DNA of 18,463 nucleotides, from assembly GCA_029571425.1 (NCBI GenBank), contig JAKPSR010000421.1:1-18463 (forward strand), read 5' to 3'. The notes beneath the pieces are model-generated. The model saw nothing but the letters and a program-made list of their open reading frames with translations. It made no database searches and had not been told where the DNA came from. The stretch is from Spirochaetota bacterium (GTDB taxonomy: Bacteria > Spirochaetota > Spirochaetia > Treponematales > Treponemataceae). The position numbers were made by a program, and so were the translations under genes. Positions 1 through 6,254 of this stretch are shown here, one piece after another (the first letter of the stretch is position 1; the number at the start of each line of letters is the position of its first letter).

Positions 1-40
1 TGGGCAGTGATCCGCAAGGAATGAATGGCTACATCTACAG

Positions 41-457
41 TTATTCCCCTATGATCTTGACGAGGACGCGCTTACGCCGTCCGCCATCGAACTCGCCGTA
101 AAAGACCTGTTCCCACGGGCCAAGGTGCAAGGCGCCGTCCGTAATGGCGACCACTGCCTCACGCCCCATTATCTGCCGCTTCATGTGCGCGTCGGCGTTC
201 GTCTCGCCGACGTTGTGCCGATAGGAACCGACGGGCTCATGTGGGGCGAGCTTCTCGAGCCAAACGTCGAAGTCTCGATGTAAACCGCCTTCGTCGTCGT
301 TGACGAAAACGCTCGCCGTAATGTGCATGGCGTTTACCAGGCAAAGGCCTTCGTGGACGCCCGACTCCCGCACGAGATCTTCGATGGTCGGGGTTATGTT
401 GATAAACTCACGCGGTTTACTTGTGTTAAACCAAAGCTCTTTCGTTAATGTTTTCAT
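41..457 (-). CDS. yjbQ: YjbQ/UPF0047 family protein (secondary thiamine-phosphate synthase type)
   Basis: The 138-residue product has the usual length of the YjbQ (UPF0047) family, small cytoplasmic proteins; E. coli YjbQ has weak thiamine-phosphate synthase activity, but the true role is not settled. Visible family blocks are HEGLCLVNAMHITASV (35-50), the acidic NDDEGG (53-58), NADAHMKRQIMG (88-99) and LGPWEQVFYGEFDGGRRKR (112-130). The frame stays open for 68 codons upstream, but that stretch does not resemble the family. The ATG at 457 has GGAGA 9 nt upstream and matches the family N-terminus, so I start there. A good promoter (TTGATT-17-TATACT) lies about 50 nt upstream. The gene is monocistronic within the window and diverges from the small cysteine protein at 608. 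Family assignment is firm; biological role is open. Confidence 0.9.
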   Translation of the reverse strand: MKTLTKELWFNTSKPREFINITPTIEDLVRESGVHEGLCLVNAMHITASVFVNDDEGGLHRDFDVWLEKLAPHEPVGSYRHNVGETNADAHMKRQIMGREAVVAITDGALHLGPWEQVFYGEFDGGRRKRVLVKIIGE

Positions 458-502
458 TCTCAATAGTCTCCAAAAACTCGCTTTTGCTTTATCACACGAA
501 AT

Positions 503-531
503 AGTATATCCAACCGCCATGAAATAATCAA
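503..531 (-). promoter_or_regulatory. Sigma70-type promoter for the yjbQ-like gene
   Basis: On the minus strand a -35 TTGATT (526-531) and a -10 TATACT (503-508) are separated by exactly 17 bases. This would start transcription near 496 and give a leader of about 39 nt that contains the GGAGA ribosome site. It is the best-matched two-box promoter in the window. Confidence 0.6.
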
Positions 532-539
532 AAAATGAA

Positions 540-567
540 TTGGTTTTTCCGAAAAGAGAGATACACT
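540..567 (+). promoter_or_regulatory. Possible promoter for the four-cysteine small protein
   Basis: TTGGTT (540-545), a 16-base spacer and TACACT (562-567) lie 40 bases before the ATG at 608. Both boxes match the consensus only partly. The site is back to back with the minus-strand promoter, so the 150-base intergenic region would serve both genes. Confidence 0.35.
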
Positions 568-607
568 CATTTTCGCTGTGCGAATGCTGCACACAGGAGG
601 TTGTTGA

Positions 608-796
608 ATGGAACAGGATTTCAAGAAGATCGACGAGAGACACTGCTTCTCCTGCATCCAATGGGACGGGCAGCGCACGTACTATCCAGATAAAAAAGTC
701 ATAAAGGTCGATGCATCGAAGGAAGCGCTGTGCCGCATATCGCGAAAGAAAATTCGCGGCTCGAGCATCTGCGAACGCTACTTCCCGATGCGCTAA
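608..796 (+). CDS. Small four-cysteine protein, possibly metal-binding
   Basis: A 62-residue basic protein of unknown function. It has four cysteines, C13 and C16 in a HCFSC (CX2C) pair and C42 and C55 near the C-terminus, an arrangement suited to holding one zinc ion or an Fe-S centre (inference). There is no signal peptide or membrane segment, so it is probably cytoplasmic. A strong AGGAGG about 8 bases before the ATG decides the start and argues that the gene is real despite its size. It stands alone on the plus strand, diverging from the yjbQ-like gene and converging with the aminotransferase gene, whose stop is 24 bases away. I do not recognise a named family. Confidence 0.75.
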   Translation: MEQDFKKIDERHCFSCIQWDGQRTYYPDKKVIKVDASKEALCRISRKKIRGSSICERYFPMR

Positions 797-820
797 CGGC
801 CCAAGTGGGTCGAATGCCCT

Positions 821-1678
821 TTAGTGGGCCGCCGCACGATAGGACTCGAGCCATCGGGCGTAGATATCGACGACCCGAGAGAGCTCGGGAAGAAAGGGGA
901 GCCTATATGGTTCCCCTTTTTCATTTTCTGGCCCGATGAGCTCGCGCACCGGGACGAGCCCGGTAGAGGTGCTGCTGACGAGGACGCCGATGTGCCCGGA
1001 ACGGATATCGGAAAGGGCGAGGGCGCGCTCCTCGCAGGGGAAGCCCGCGTCGGCGAGCGCTTGCAGGCAAGTCTTCCTCGTGATGCCGGAAAGGACGTCG
1101 GCTTCAGGCGGGGTGAATGCGCGGCCCGGCGCGCGCGCGTCCGCGAAGAAGAGATTCGTGCGCGTTCCCTCGGTAAGCTCATCCCGCCGATTCACGAGAA
1201 GCGCGTCGTAGCAACCGAGCGAGCTCGCGCGGCGAAACGCGACGGTCGACAGAAGCATCGAGAGGCTTTTCGCGCGGGGGAAATGCCGTTCCCCGCGGAA
1301 GGCGAGACAGCGAACCCCCGTCTCTGCGGAGTCGGAGGGAGGATAGAGGGCGGGGAGCGCAAAGGCATACCAGTCGGCCGGGCGATCGTCATGCCCGATC
1401 AGCATCACCTTGACGTTGCAGTCGACCTCGCCGCGCGCCGCGACGAGCTCACCCAGTCCGCGAACGATAGAAGTAGCGTCCGTCTCATGGCGAATGCCGA
1501 GAATCTCGGCGGAGGCGATAAGGCGCTCGGCGTGGAACTCGGGGAGGTACAGGAGGCCGCCGCGTACCTTTAAGGTCTCGTAGCAACCATAGCCGTAACA
1601 CACGTCGTTGTCCGCGAGCGAGAAGCTTAGGGCCTCCGGCCCTTCGATCTTCCCGTTTCGCATCACCGGTCCCGTCAT
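821..1678 (-). CDS. PLP-dependent class IV aminotransferase
   Basis: A 285-residue fold-type IV PLP enzyme: branched-chain aminotransferase, D-amino acid aminotransferase or aminodeoxychorismate lyase. Residues below count from the ATG at 1678. The N-terminal block FSLADNDVCYGYGCYETLKV (19-38) is the usual dimer and active-site entry. K137 in RAKSL is the expected PLP lysine, followed by ELTEGTRTNLFF (167-178) with the cofactor-binding Glu, LSGITR (196-201) and the STSTGLVPV loop (236-244). Sequence alone does not settle the substrate. The frame could begin at a GTG at 1723, directly after the hcp stop, but only the ATG at 1678 has a ribosome site (GGGAGG, 6 bases away), and the intervening stretch is a GC hairpin. 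It probably shares the hcp transcript. Confidence 0.88.
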   Translation of the reverse strand: MTGPVMRNGKIEGPEALSFSLADNDVCYGYGCYETLKVRGGLLYLPEFHAERLIASAEILGIRHETDATSIVRGLGELVAARGEVDCNVKVMLIGHDDRPADWYAFALPALYPPSDSAETGVRCLAFRGERHFPRAKSLSMLLSTVAFRRASSLGCYDALLVNRRDELTEGTRTNLFFADARAPGRAFTPPEADVLSGITRKTCLQALADAGFPCEERALALSDIRSGHIGVLVSSTSTGLVPVRELIGPENEKGEPYRLPFLPELSRVVDIYARWLESYRAAAH

Positions 1679-1687
1679 CGAGCGCCT

Positions 1688-1712
1688 CCCGGGCGCGAAC
1701 CCCGCGCCCGGG
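1688..1712 (-). promoter_or_regulatory. GC-rich hairpin between hcp and the aminotransferase gene
   Basis: A perfect 10-bp inverted repeat (CCCGGGCGCG / CGCGCCCGGG) with a 5-base loop begins 11 bases after the hcp stop. There is no T-run after it, so it is not a normal terminator. In the mRNA its distal arm ends in the GGG that begins the GGGAGG ribosome site of the aminotransferase gene. It could limit translation of that gene or stabilise the 3' end of the hcp message (inference). Confidence 0.6.
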
Positions 1713-1723
1713 ACATCATGCAC

Positions 1724-3289
1724 CTAGCCGAGTATCTTTCGCAAGTCCTCCGCCGGGGTCGATATCGGGGTAATTCCCCAACGGTCGACGAGAACCTTCA
1801 GAACGTTCGCCGAGGCGAATGCCGGCAGACTCGGACCGAGGAAAATATTCTTGATCCCGAGCGAAAGAAGGGTCAGGAGGACGCACACCGCCTTCTGCTC
1901 GTACCAGGAGAGCACGAGGGTGAGCGGAAGCTCGTTAACCCCGCACTTAAAGGCGTCCGCAAGGGCGAGGGCGACCTTGACGGCGCTGTAGGAGTCGTTG
2001 CACTGGCCCATGTCCATAATCCTCGGTAAGCCGCCGATCTCGCCGAGATCAAGGTCGTTGAATCGGTACTTGCCACAGGCGAGGGTTAGGATGATCGAGT
2101 CCTTCGGGGTTGCCTTGACGAATTCGGTGTAGTAGTTGCGGCCGGGCCTCGCGCCGTCGCAGCCTCCGACCAGGAAGAAGCGGGAAATCGCGCCCGACTT
2201 AACGGCATCAACAACGGTACCGGCGACGGAGAGCACGGTTCCGTGCCCGAAGCCGGTCGTCAGGGTGTCGCCGCCGTTTATCCCGGTCATCTTACGGCCC
2301 TCGGGATATCCGCCAAGGGCTTTTGCCTTGGCGATAACCGGCGAGAAATCCTTTTTCCCGGGGGCGCCCTTCACGTGGACGATCTCCGGAAAACCGACGA
2401 CCGAGGTAGTGAAGATACGATCCGCATACGAAGGTTTGGGCGGCATTAAGCAGTTCGTCGTAAAGAGGACCGCGCCGGGAATTCCGTCGAACTCCTTCTG
2501 CTGATTTTGCCACGCCGTGCCGAAGTTACCTTTAAGGTGCGCGTGCCTCTTGAGGCCGGGGTACGCGTGGCAAGGGAGCATTTCGCCATGGGTGTACACG
2601 GAGACCCCCGTGCCAGCGGTCTGTTCCAAGAGTTGGTCGAGGTCCCGGAGGTCGTGGCCGGTCACCACGATGAAAGGACCGGACGCCACGTTGGTCGTGA
2701 CCTTCGTCGGGACCGGGGTTCCGTAGGCGCCGGTATTCGCCCCATCAAGGAGCTCCATGCAAGCAAGGTTTACGGTCCCCGCCTCCATGCAGAGGTCAAG
2801 GAGTTCAGGCACGCTATGATTCTCGGCGATAGACGCAAGCCCTTTGTAGAAGAACGAGAAGACCTTGGGGTCGCGCTTGCCGAGGGCGGCGGCGTGGTGT
2901 GCGTATGCCGCGATGCCGCGCATCCCGAAGAGAAGGAGGCTCTTGAGACTTCGCGCGTCTTCGTCGCCAGAGCCCCAAAGCGCGCCCATATCGTACGGCG
3001 CGGATGAAAGGCCGGCCTTCGACGCGGCGGCGTCAATCCGGGCGGCGAGGTCGCCGATCGCCGCGTCATCGAAGCTGACGTTAGTAATCGTGGTAAACAA
3101 AGCGTCGACGACAAGATCATCGATCGCGTCGCCGGGGGATTTTCCCTTCGCCGCCAAGGAGAGGGAAACGATTCGCCCGGTGAGGGCGTCCTGGAGATTT
3201 GCGGTGGGTTCCTTCTTCCCGCAGACCCCGTTTACCGTACAGCCTTTGCCGCCGGCGGTTTGTTCGCACTGATAACAGAACATCGACAT
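1724..3289 (-). CDS. hcp: Hydroxylamine reductase (hybrid-cluster protein Hcp)
   Basis: A 521-residue cytoplasmic Fe-S protein, slightly shorter than Desulfovibrio Hcp. The family reduces hydroxylamine to ammonia in vitro and is linked to nitric oxide and nitrosative stress defence. The N-terminal cysteines C5, C8, C17 and C23 form CX2CX8CX5C, the motif of anaerobe-type Hcp with a [4Fe-4S] proximal cluster; the E. coli type has longer spacing and is paired with the reductase Hcr. All expected hybrid-cluster ligands are present: H212, E236, C280, C377 (the persulfide position), C405, C430, E464 and K466. The ATG at 3289 has AAGGAGG 6 bases upstream; a 22-codon extension has no such support. 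No reductase gene is adjacent. The upstream region carries a candidate activator site. Confidence 0.97.
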   Translation of the reverse strand: MSMFCYQCEQTAGGKGCTVNGVCGKKEPTANLQDALTGRIVSLSLAAKGKSPGDAIDDLVVDALFTTITNVSFDDAAIGDLAARIDAAASKAGLSSAPYDMGALWGSGDEDARSLKSLLLFGMRGIAAYAHHAAALGKRDPKVFSFFYKGLASIAENHSVPELLDLCMEAGTVNLACMELLDGANTGAYGTPVPTKVTTNVASGPFIVVTGHDLRDLDQLLEQTAGTGVSVYTHGEMLPCHAYPGLKRHAHLKGNFGTAWQNQQKEFDGIPGAVLFTTNCLMPPKPSYADRIFTTSVVGFPEIVHVKGAPGKKDFSPVIAKAKALGGYPEGRKMTGINGGDTLTTGFGHGTVLSVAGTVVDAVKSGAISRFFLVGGCDGARPGRNYYTEFVKATPKDSIILTLACGKYRFNDLDLGEIGGLPRIMDMGQCNDSYSAVKVALALADAFKCGVNELPLTLVLSWYEQKAVCVLLTLLSLGIKNIFLGPSLPAFASANVLKVLVDRWGITPISTPAEDLRKILG

Positions 3290-3314
3290 CTCGGACCTCC
3301 TTATGGTCGTTTTG

Positions 3315-3357
3315 AGAATAGTCGACCACTCGGTATCGTGCCGTTGCTTTTGCAACG
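3315..3357 (-). promoter_or_regulatory. hcp promoter with FNR/CRP-like palindrome
   Basis: On the minus strand a -10 box TATTCT (3315-3320) has no recognisable -35 (CGGCAC at 17-base spacing). Instead a perfect palindrome CGTTGC-N4-GCAACG (3342-3357) is centred at 3349.5. Taking +1 at 3308 from the conventional -10 position, its centre is at -41.5, the class II activator position. The half-site spacing of 4 is that of FNR boxes (TTGAT-N4-ATCAA). HcpR and related CRP/FNR proteins are known to control hcp in many anaerobes; the protein acting here is inferred. Confidence 0.55.
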
Positions 3358-3372
3358 CGCCGGCCCGTTTTC

Positions 3373-3765
3373 CTAGGCGGTCAACTCGATGACGTTTCCC
3401 TCTGGATCAAGGACGGCGCTCTCGTAGTAACCATCTCCGGTCCGTCGCGGGCCGGAGAGCACGGTGATCCCGGCGGCCCGTAGCTCTTCCGTCAATCGAT
3501 CCACGGCGTCCTCGCTCCCGAGGGAAAGGGCAAGGTGCGCGTACCCAAGGCGCGCGTCGCCGCCGACGCTTGCCGGGGATTCTATCAAAGAAGCGAGCGA
3601 CATCAGCTCGAGTCGGCAACCAGACGCAAAGGATACGAAGTATGACGAGAAGCCGCGCTCGCGGTTCTCGTACCGGGGCCCGGGCCGCGCCCCTAACCGC
3701 TCGACGTAGAACCTCAACATGGCGTCGAGGTCGCGCGCGTAAAGCGCCACGTGTTCGATCTTCAT
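3373..3765 (-). CDS. Glyoxalase/VOC superfamily protein
   Basis: A 130-residue single-unit vicinal-oxygen-chelate protein: glyoxalase I, bleomycin-resistance or dioxygenase type. It opens with MKIEHVALYARDLDAMLRFY, the classic first beta-strand and helix. The four expected metal ligands are visible as H5, E53 (RLELM), H77 (AHLAL) and E127 (NVIELTA), so a metal-dependent enzyme is likely. Its length and motifs resemble small glyoxalase I-like proteins, but the substrate cannot be read from the sequence. The ATG at 3765 overlaps the methyltransferase stop as ATGA, indicating translational coupling; a GTG three codons upstream is less likely. It ends 83 bases before the hcp start, in the gap that holds the hcp promoter. 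Confidence 0.88.
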   Translation of the reverse strand: MKIEHVALYARDLDAMLRFYVERLGARPGPRYENRERGFSSYFVSFASGCRLELMSLASLIESPASVGGDARLGYAHLALSLGSEDAVDRLTEELRAAGITVLSGPRRTGDGYYESAVLDPEGNVIELTA

Positions 3766-4538
3766 CGCTCGCACACTCCCACCATCAAGAAGGACTCACC
3801 CGTGAGCGAGCTTCCGTCGAAGCCGCCGAAAAGACGATACCACGAGAAGCCCGCCTGCACGATGCATTCCTCGATTTGCTTTCGCCTAATAGGGACGAGG
3901 GGGAAGGAATATTTTTCCTCAATCTCGTTTTCTGGGTCCGTGAAAATCGTGTCGAAATCGATCAGGCCGTCATCCCGGAGCGCGGAGTAGTATCGCTCGA
4001 AGCTTACCTCGCCCCTCTCGATCGTCGGCAACCCGCGAAGTCCGCCGTCAAGCACGCGATCGTAATTGATGGTCTGAAAGACAAAGACGCCGTCGCGCTC
4101 GAGAAGGTCCCTGACAGTGGAAAGGAATTTCCCAACCTCGCCCGGACCCGTCAAATGCGGCAACGTGTTTCCGAGGCAGGTCACCAGACTAAATTCCTCC
4201 TCGGGGAACAGTTGCGGCAATGCCCGCGCGTCTTCCTCAAGGAGTTCAACTTTCTTGCGCTCGCCGGGCAGCATTTTTTTCGCGGCGAGCTTCAGAAGCT
4301 CCGGGTCCAAGTCTATGCCCACGAGCTTATCGAAGCGGTCGGAAAAGGCAGAAAGGAGGGTTCCCGTCGAGCAGCCGACGTCAAGGTAGGCGCGACGCGA
4401 GACATCCACGGCGGAAGACCGGAGCCCAGGCACGGCGGCGCGGGAGGGATCCATCGCGGATGAAAGAAAGGCGGCGACGCCCTTGTCGAATGGAAAAAGC
4501 AAGTCGTAGTACGGCGCGATCGCGGAATAGAATTCCAT
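3762..4538 (-). CDS. Class I SAM-dependent methyltransferase
   Basis: A 258-residue cytoplasmic Rossmann-fold methyltransferase. Motif I is YLDVGCSTGT (51-60), the acidic end of strand 2 that binds the SAM ribose is GIDLD (74-78), EDARALP (102-108) is the next SAM contact, and CLGNTLPHL (121-129) is the motif IV region. The N-terminal FYSAIAPYYDLLFPF helix is typical of small-molecule methyltransferases. Substrate is unknown. AGGAGG precedes the ATG by about 7 bases. It follows the Trp/Arg-rich hypothetical gene by 14 bases and overlaps the glyoxalase gene by 4, so the three are very probably one transcript. That pairing may hint at a shared small-molecule substrate, but nothing in the sequence identifies it. 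Confidence 0.92.
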   Translation of the reverse strand: MEFYSAIAPYYDLLFPFDKGVAAFLSSAMDPSRAAVPGLRSSAVDVSRRAYLDVGCSTGTLLSAFSDRFDKLVGIDLDPELLKLAAKKMLPGERKKVELLEEDARALPQLFPEEEFSLVTCLGNTLPHLTGPGEVGKFLSTVRDLLERDGVFVFQTINYDRVLDGGLRGLPTIERGEVSFERYYSALRDDGLIDFDTIFTDPENEIEEKYSFPLVPIRRKQIEECIVQAGFSWYRLFGGFDGSSLTGESFLMVGVCER

Positions 4539-4552
4539 AATGGCCTCCTTCG

Positions 4553-5059
4553 TTATAACCGTCGACTATCGTACGCCCAATGCAACAGGGCCTGACGCTG
4601 CCTTCTTCTGCACGAAAGGTCGCCTGGGGCGCAGCCCCCTCGCACTTGGGCGACGTGCCGTGCCATCGCCTTCCATCGCTTTATTTGGCGTTCGTCGTCA
4701 GGACAACGGCGACCTCTCCAATAGCGGCAATACCACTGAAACCAACCGCGCGGGTCTTCCTCGTAAATCCATCCCTTGCGACGCCACACCGACAAAGGCT
4801 GCGAGGCGTTCGTCAGAAAGTAATTAAGCTCGGGCCGATGTTCCTCGTGACACAGCTTTGCCTTCTCGAACCAATCATCGGGAAACTCCGAGCCACAATC
4901 CGTCATGTATTTTCCGCCGAACACGCCGAGGACGAGAAGCTCCTTGGGGCTTAACTCAGGCAAAAAACCCACATGGAAATTCTTCCCCTCGGGCTCAGTA
5001 AGGAGATACATGTACCCAGATTGCATCAGATCGTCTACCCGTATCTCTATCGCCCTCAT
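4553..5059 (-). CDS. Conserved Trp/Arg-rich hypothetical protein
   Basis: A 168-residue protein of unknown function with no signal peptide or membrane span. The middle has GGKYMTDCGSEFPDDWF (48-64) and NYFLTNASQPLSVWRRKGW (79-97). These are followed by an unusually aromatic and basic block, DPRGWFQWYCRYWRGRR (102-118), then DDERQIKRWKAMARH (121-135) and a Cys/Arg C-terminus. The density of Trp, Tyr and Arg suggests a conserved binding surface, possibly for nucleic acid (inference). From memory, similar proteins occur scattered in bacteria and in some fungi or plants, but I cannot name a family. There is no clear ribosome site before the ATG at 5059; a TTGACG at 5089-5094 could be a -35 box. 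It heads the methyltransferase-glyoxalase cluster. Confidence 0.8.
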   Translation of the reverse strand: MRAIEIRVDDLMQSGYMYLLTEPEGKNFHVGFLPELSPKELLVLGVFGGKYMTDCGSEFPDDWFEKAKLCHEEHRPELNYFLTNASQPLSVWRRKGWIYEEDPRGWFQWYCRYWRGRRCPDDERQIKRWKAMARHVAQVRGGCAPGDLSCRRRQRQALLHWAYDSRRL

Positions 5060-5072
5060 ACCATAATCTTTA

Positions 5073-5102
5073 TGGACAAACGGGCCGCCGTCAAGGTACA
5101 GT
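5073..5102 (+). promoter_or_regulatory. Promoter for the exported protein gene
   Basis: TGGACA (5073-5078), an 18-base spacer and TACAGT (5097-5102) match 5/6 and 4/6 bases of the consensus. Transcription would start near 5109, just ahead of the GAGG ribosome site (5114-5117). A minus-strand TTGACG at 5089-5094 lies inside this spacer, so the divergent promoters probably overlap. Confidence 0.45.
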
Positions 5103-5122
5103 AGAAAAACAACGAGGTACTT

Positions 5123-5569
5123 ATGAACGTGACAAAACTGCAGAAAACCGTGCTTTGTTTCCTTTTCTTGGTCTCCGTCGCTATTTCCACCGTAATCGCT
5201 TCCGGGATAAGCGAGCGGAGGGCCCCCGAAAAAGACGTCGAAAAAGAGCTTGGCCGCAAGTTAACGAAGGAAGAAAACGATCTCGTCGACTTCGTCCTCG
5301 TGTATTACAACGCGCGCTATGGATACGACATCAAGGACTCCGATTCGGGAAAGGCGGCCGACCGCATGACGGACGAGGAATACCAAAACGCGATCCGCCA
5401 ATCCACCAAGGTCGTGAAGAACCCCGTCTCGCGCGGGCTTCTGTCCGCGGGGAAAAAGGGCGAAAAGATATTGAAGGCGCTCATCGTCAAGACGGAAGAC
5501 GCCGCTAAGGCGACGGGTGACTGGGTCGACAAGAACGCGGCGGAGTACGACAAACGGCGTAAGGACTGA
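5123..5569 (+). CDS. Exported hypothetical protein
   Basis: A 148-residue protein with a typical signal peptide: KLQK, then a hydrophobic core at about 9-25, with likely cleavage near VIAS-G (26-28). There is no lipobox cysteine, so it is probably a soluble periplasmic protein. The mature part is charged and helical, with KDVEKELGRKLTKEENDLVDFVLVYYNARYGYD (38-70) followed by a Lys/Asp-rich helix to the end. I recognise no domain. GAGG lies 5 bases before the ATG. The DTW gene starts 7 bases after its stop, so the two are probably co-transcribed, although an envelope protein and a tRNA enzyme have no obvious common job. Confidence 0.8.
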   Translation: MNVTKLQKTVLCFLFLVSVAISTVIASGISERRAPEKDVEKELGRKLTKEENDLVDFVLVYYNARYGYDIKDSDSGKAADRMTDEEYQNAIRQSTKVVKNPVSRGLLSAGKKGEKILKALIVKTEDAAKATGDWVDKNAAEYDKRRKD

Positions 5570-5576
5570 CCGCGGG

Positions 5577-6239
5577 ATGTCTGAACGCTGCCACCGCTGC
5601 CGACGGCCTGTCGCTGCCTGCTATTGCCGGGAGATTAAACCGATCAACCCCGGCGTTAAATTTATCTTTCTCATGCATCCGAAGGAAGCCTATCACCAAC
5701 GAACCGGGACCGGTCGATTGGCATCGCTTTCGCTGACCGGTTCCGAGATCATCGTGGGCATCGATTTCAGCGAGAACGCGCGAGTAAACGAGCTGATTGG
5801 CGGGAGAGGAGAAGGCGCGGGGCTCTACCCGGTCCTTCTATACCCTGGCGAGGACGCCCGCTATACCGACGATCCCGACTTTCGAGAGGCGATCGCCGAA
5901 CGGACTCTCCTCGTCTTCGTCGTAGACGCGACGTGGTTCTTCGCGCGGAAGATGATCACGCTCAGCGCCAACCTCCGCGCGCTCCCGAAACTCTCGTTCC
6001 GAAACGGATACCGATCGCAATTTGGCTTCAAGAGACAACCCGCGCCCGAATGCCTCTCGACGATCGAGTCGGCCCACTACCTGATCGACGAGCTTCGCAA
6101 GGCCGGGATCGCGCGGCCAGAGGCCGACCCCGCCCCGCTGATGGATGTGTTCCTGCGCATGGTAGACTATCAGCTCGCGCGCGAGCGCGATCGCAATATG
6201 GCCGAGGCGCTTGAACAGTATCCTGACCTATTCAAGTGA
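5577..6239 (+). CDS. DTW-domain tRNA-uridine aminocarboxypropyltransferase
   Basis: A 220-residue DTW-domain protein (TapT/TuaA family). Members transfer the 3-amino-3-carboxypropyl group of SAM to a tRNA uridine, giving acp3U. The N-terminus has a zinc-type set C5, C8, C15 and C17. MHPKE (33-37) and GTGRL (44-48) are the usual early blocks, LYP (83-85) follows, and the signature is DATW (117-120), with Ala where Gly is common. FKRQP (151-155) and STIES (161-165) complete the SAM/substrate region. I start at the ATG at 5577, directly before the cysteine motif; a 20-codon upstream extension overlaps the preceding gene and is not family-like. The ribosome site is poor (AAGGA, 11 bases away), suggesting coupling to the upstream gene. 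The stop is 15 bases from a convergent stop. Confidence 0.9.
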   Translation: MSERCHRCRRPVAACYCREIKPINPGVKFIFLMHPKEAYHQRTGTGRLASLSLTGSEIIVGIDFSENARVNELIGGRGEGAGLYPVLLYPGEDARYTDDPDFREAIAERTLLVFVVDATWFFARKMITLSANLRALPKLSFRNGYRSQFGFKRQPAPECLSTIESAHYLIDELRKAGIARPEADPAPLMDVFLRMVDYQLARERDRNMAEALEQYPDLFK

Positions 6240-6254
6240 TCAGCCTCGTCGCCG

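Noticed and set aside
458..661. N-terminal extension of the yjbQ-like gene by 68 codons
   Set aside because: It is lower in GC, unlike the family, overlaps the start of the small cysteine gene, and contains the yjbQ promoter boxes.
798..830. GGCCCA...TGGGCC inverted repeat between convergent genes as a terminator
   Set aside because: Only 6-bp arms, a 21-base loop and no T-run; too weak to call.
824..1573. Long open frame antisense to the aminotransferase gene
   Set aside because: Arg/Glu/Gly-rich product with no recognisable motif; it is a GC-driven shadow of a clear PLP enzyme gene.
3342..3357. The CGTTGC/GCAACG palindrome as a terminator for the glyoxalase gene
   Set aside because: No T-run follows on the minus strand, and its position at -41.5 of the hcp promoter fits an operator better.
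3570..4463. Long plus-strand open frame across the glyoxalase and methyltransferase genes
   Set aside because: It is antisense to two genes with intact catalytic motifs and shows no domain; a codon-bias shadow.
6210..6236. CTTGAA...TTCAAG inverted repeat at the end of the DTW gene
   Set aside because: Short arms, 15-base loop, no T-run on either side.
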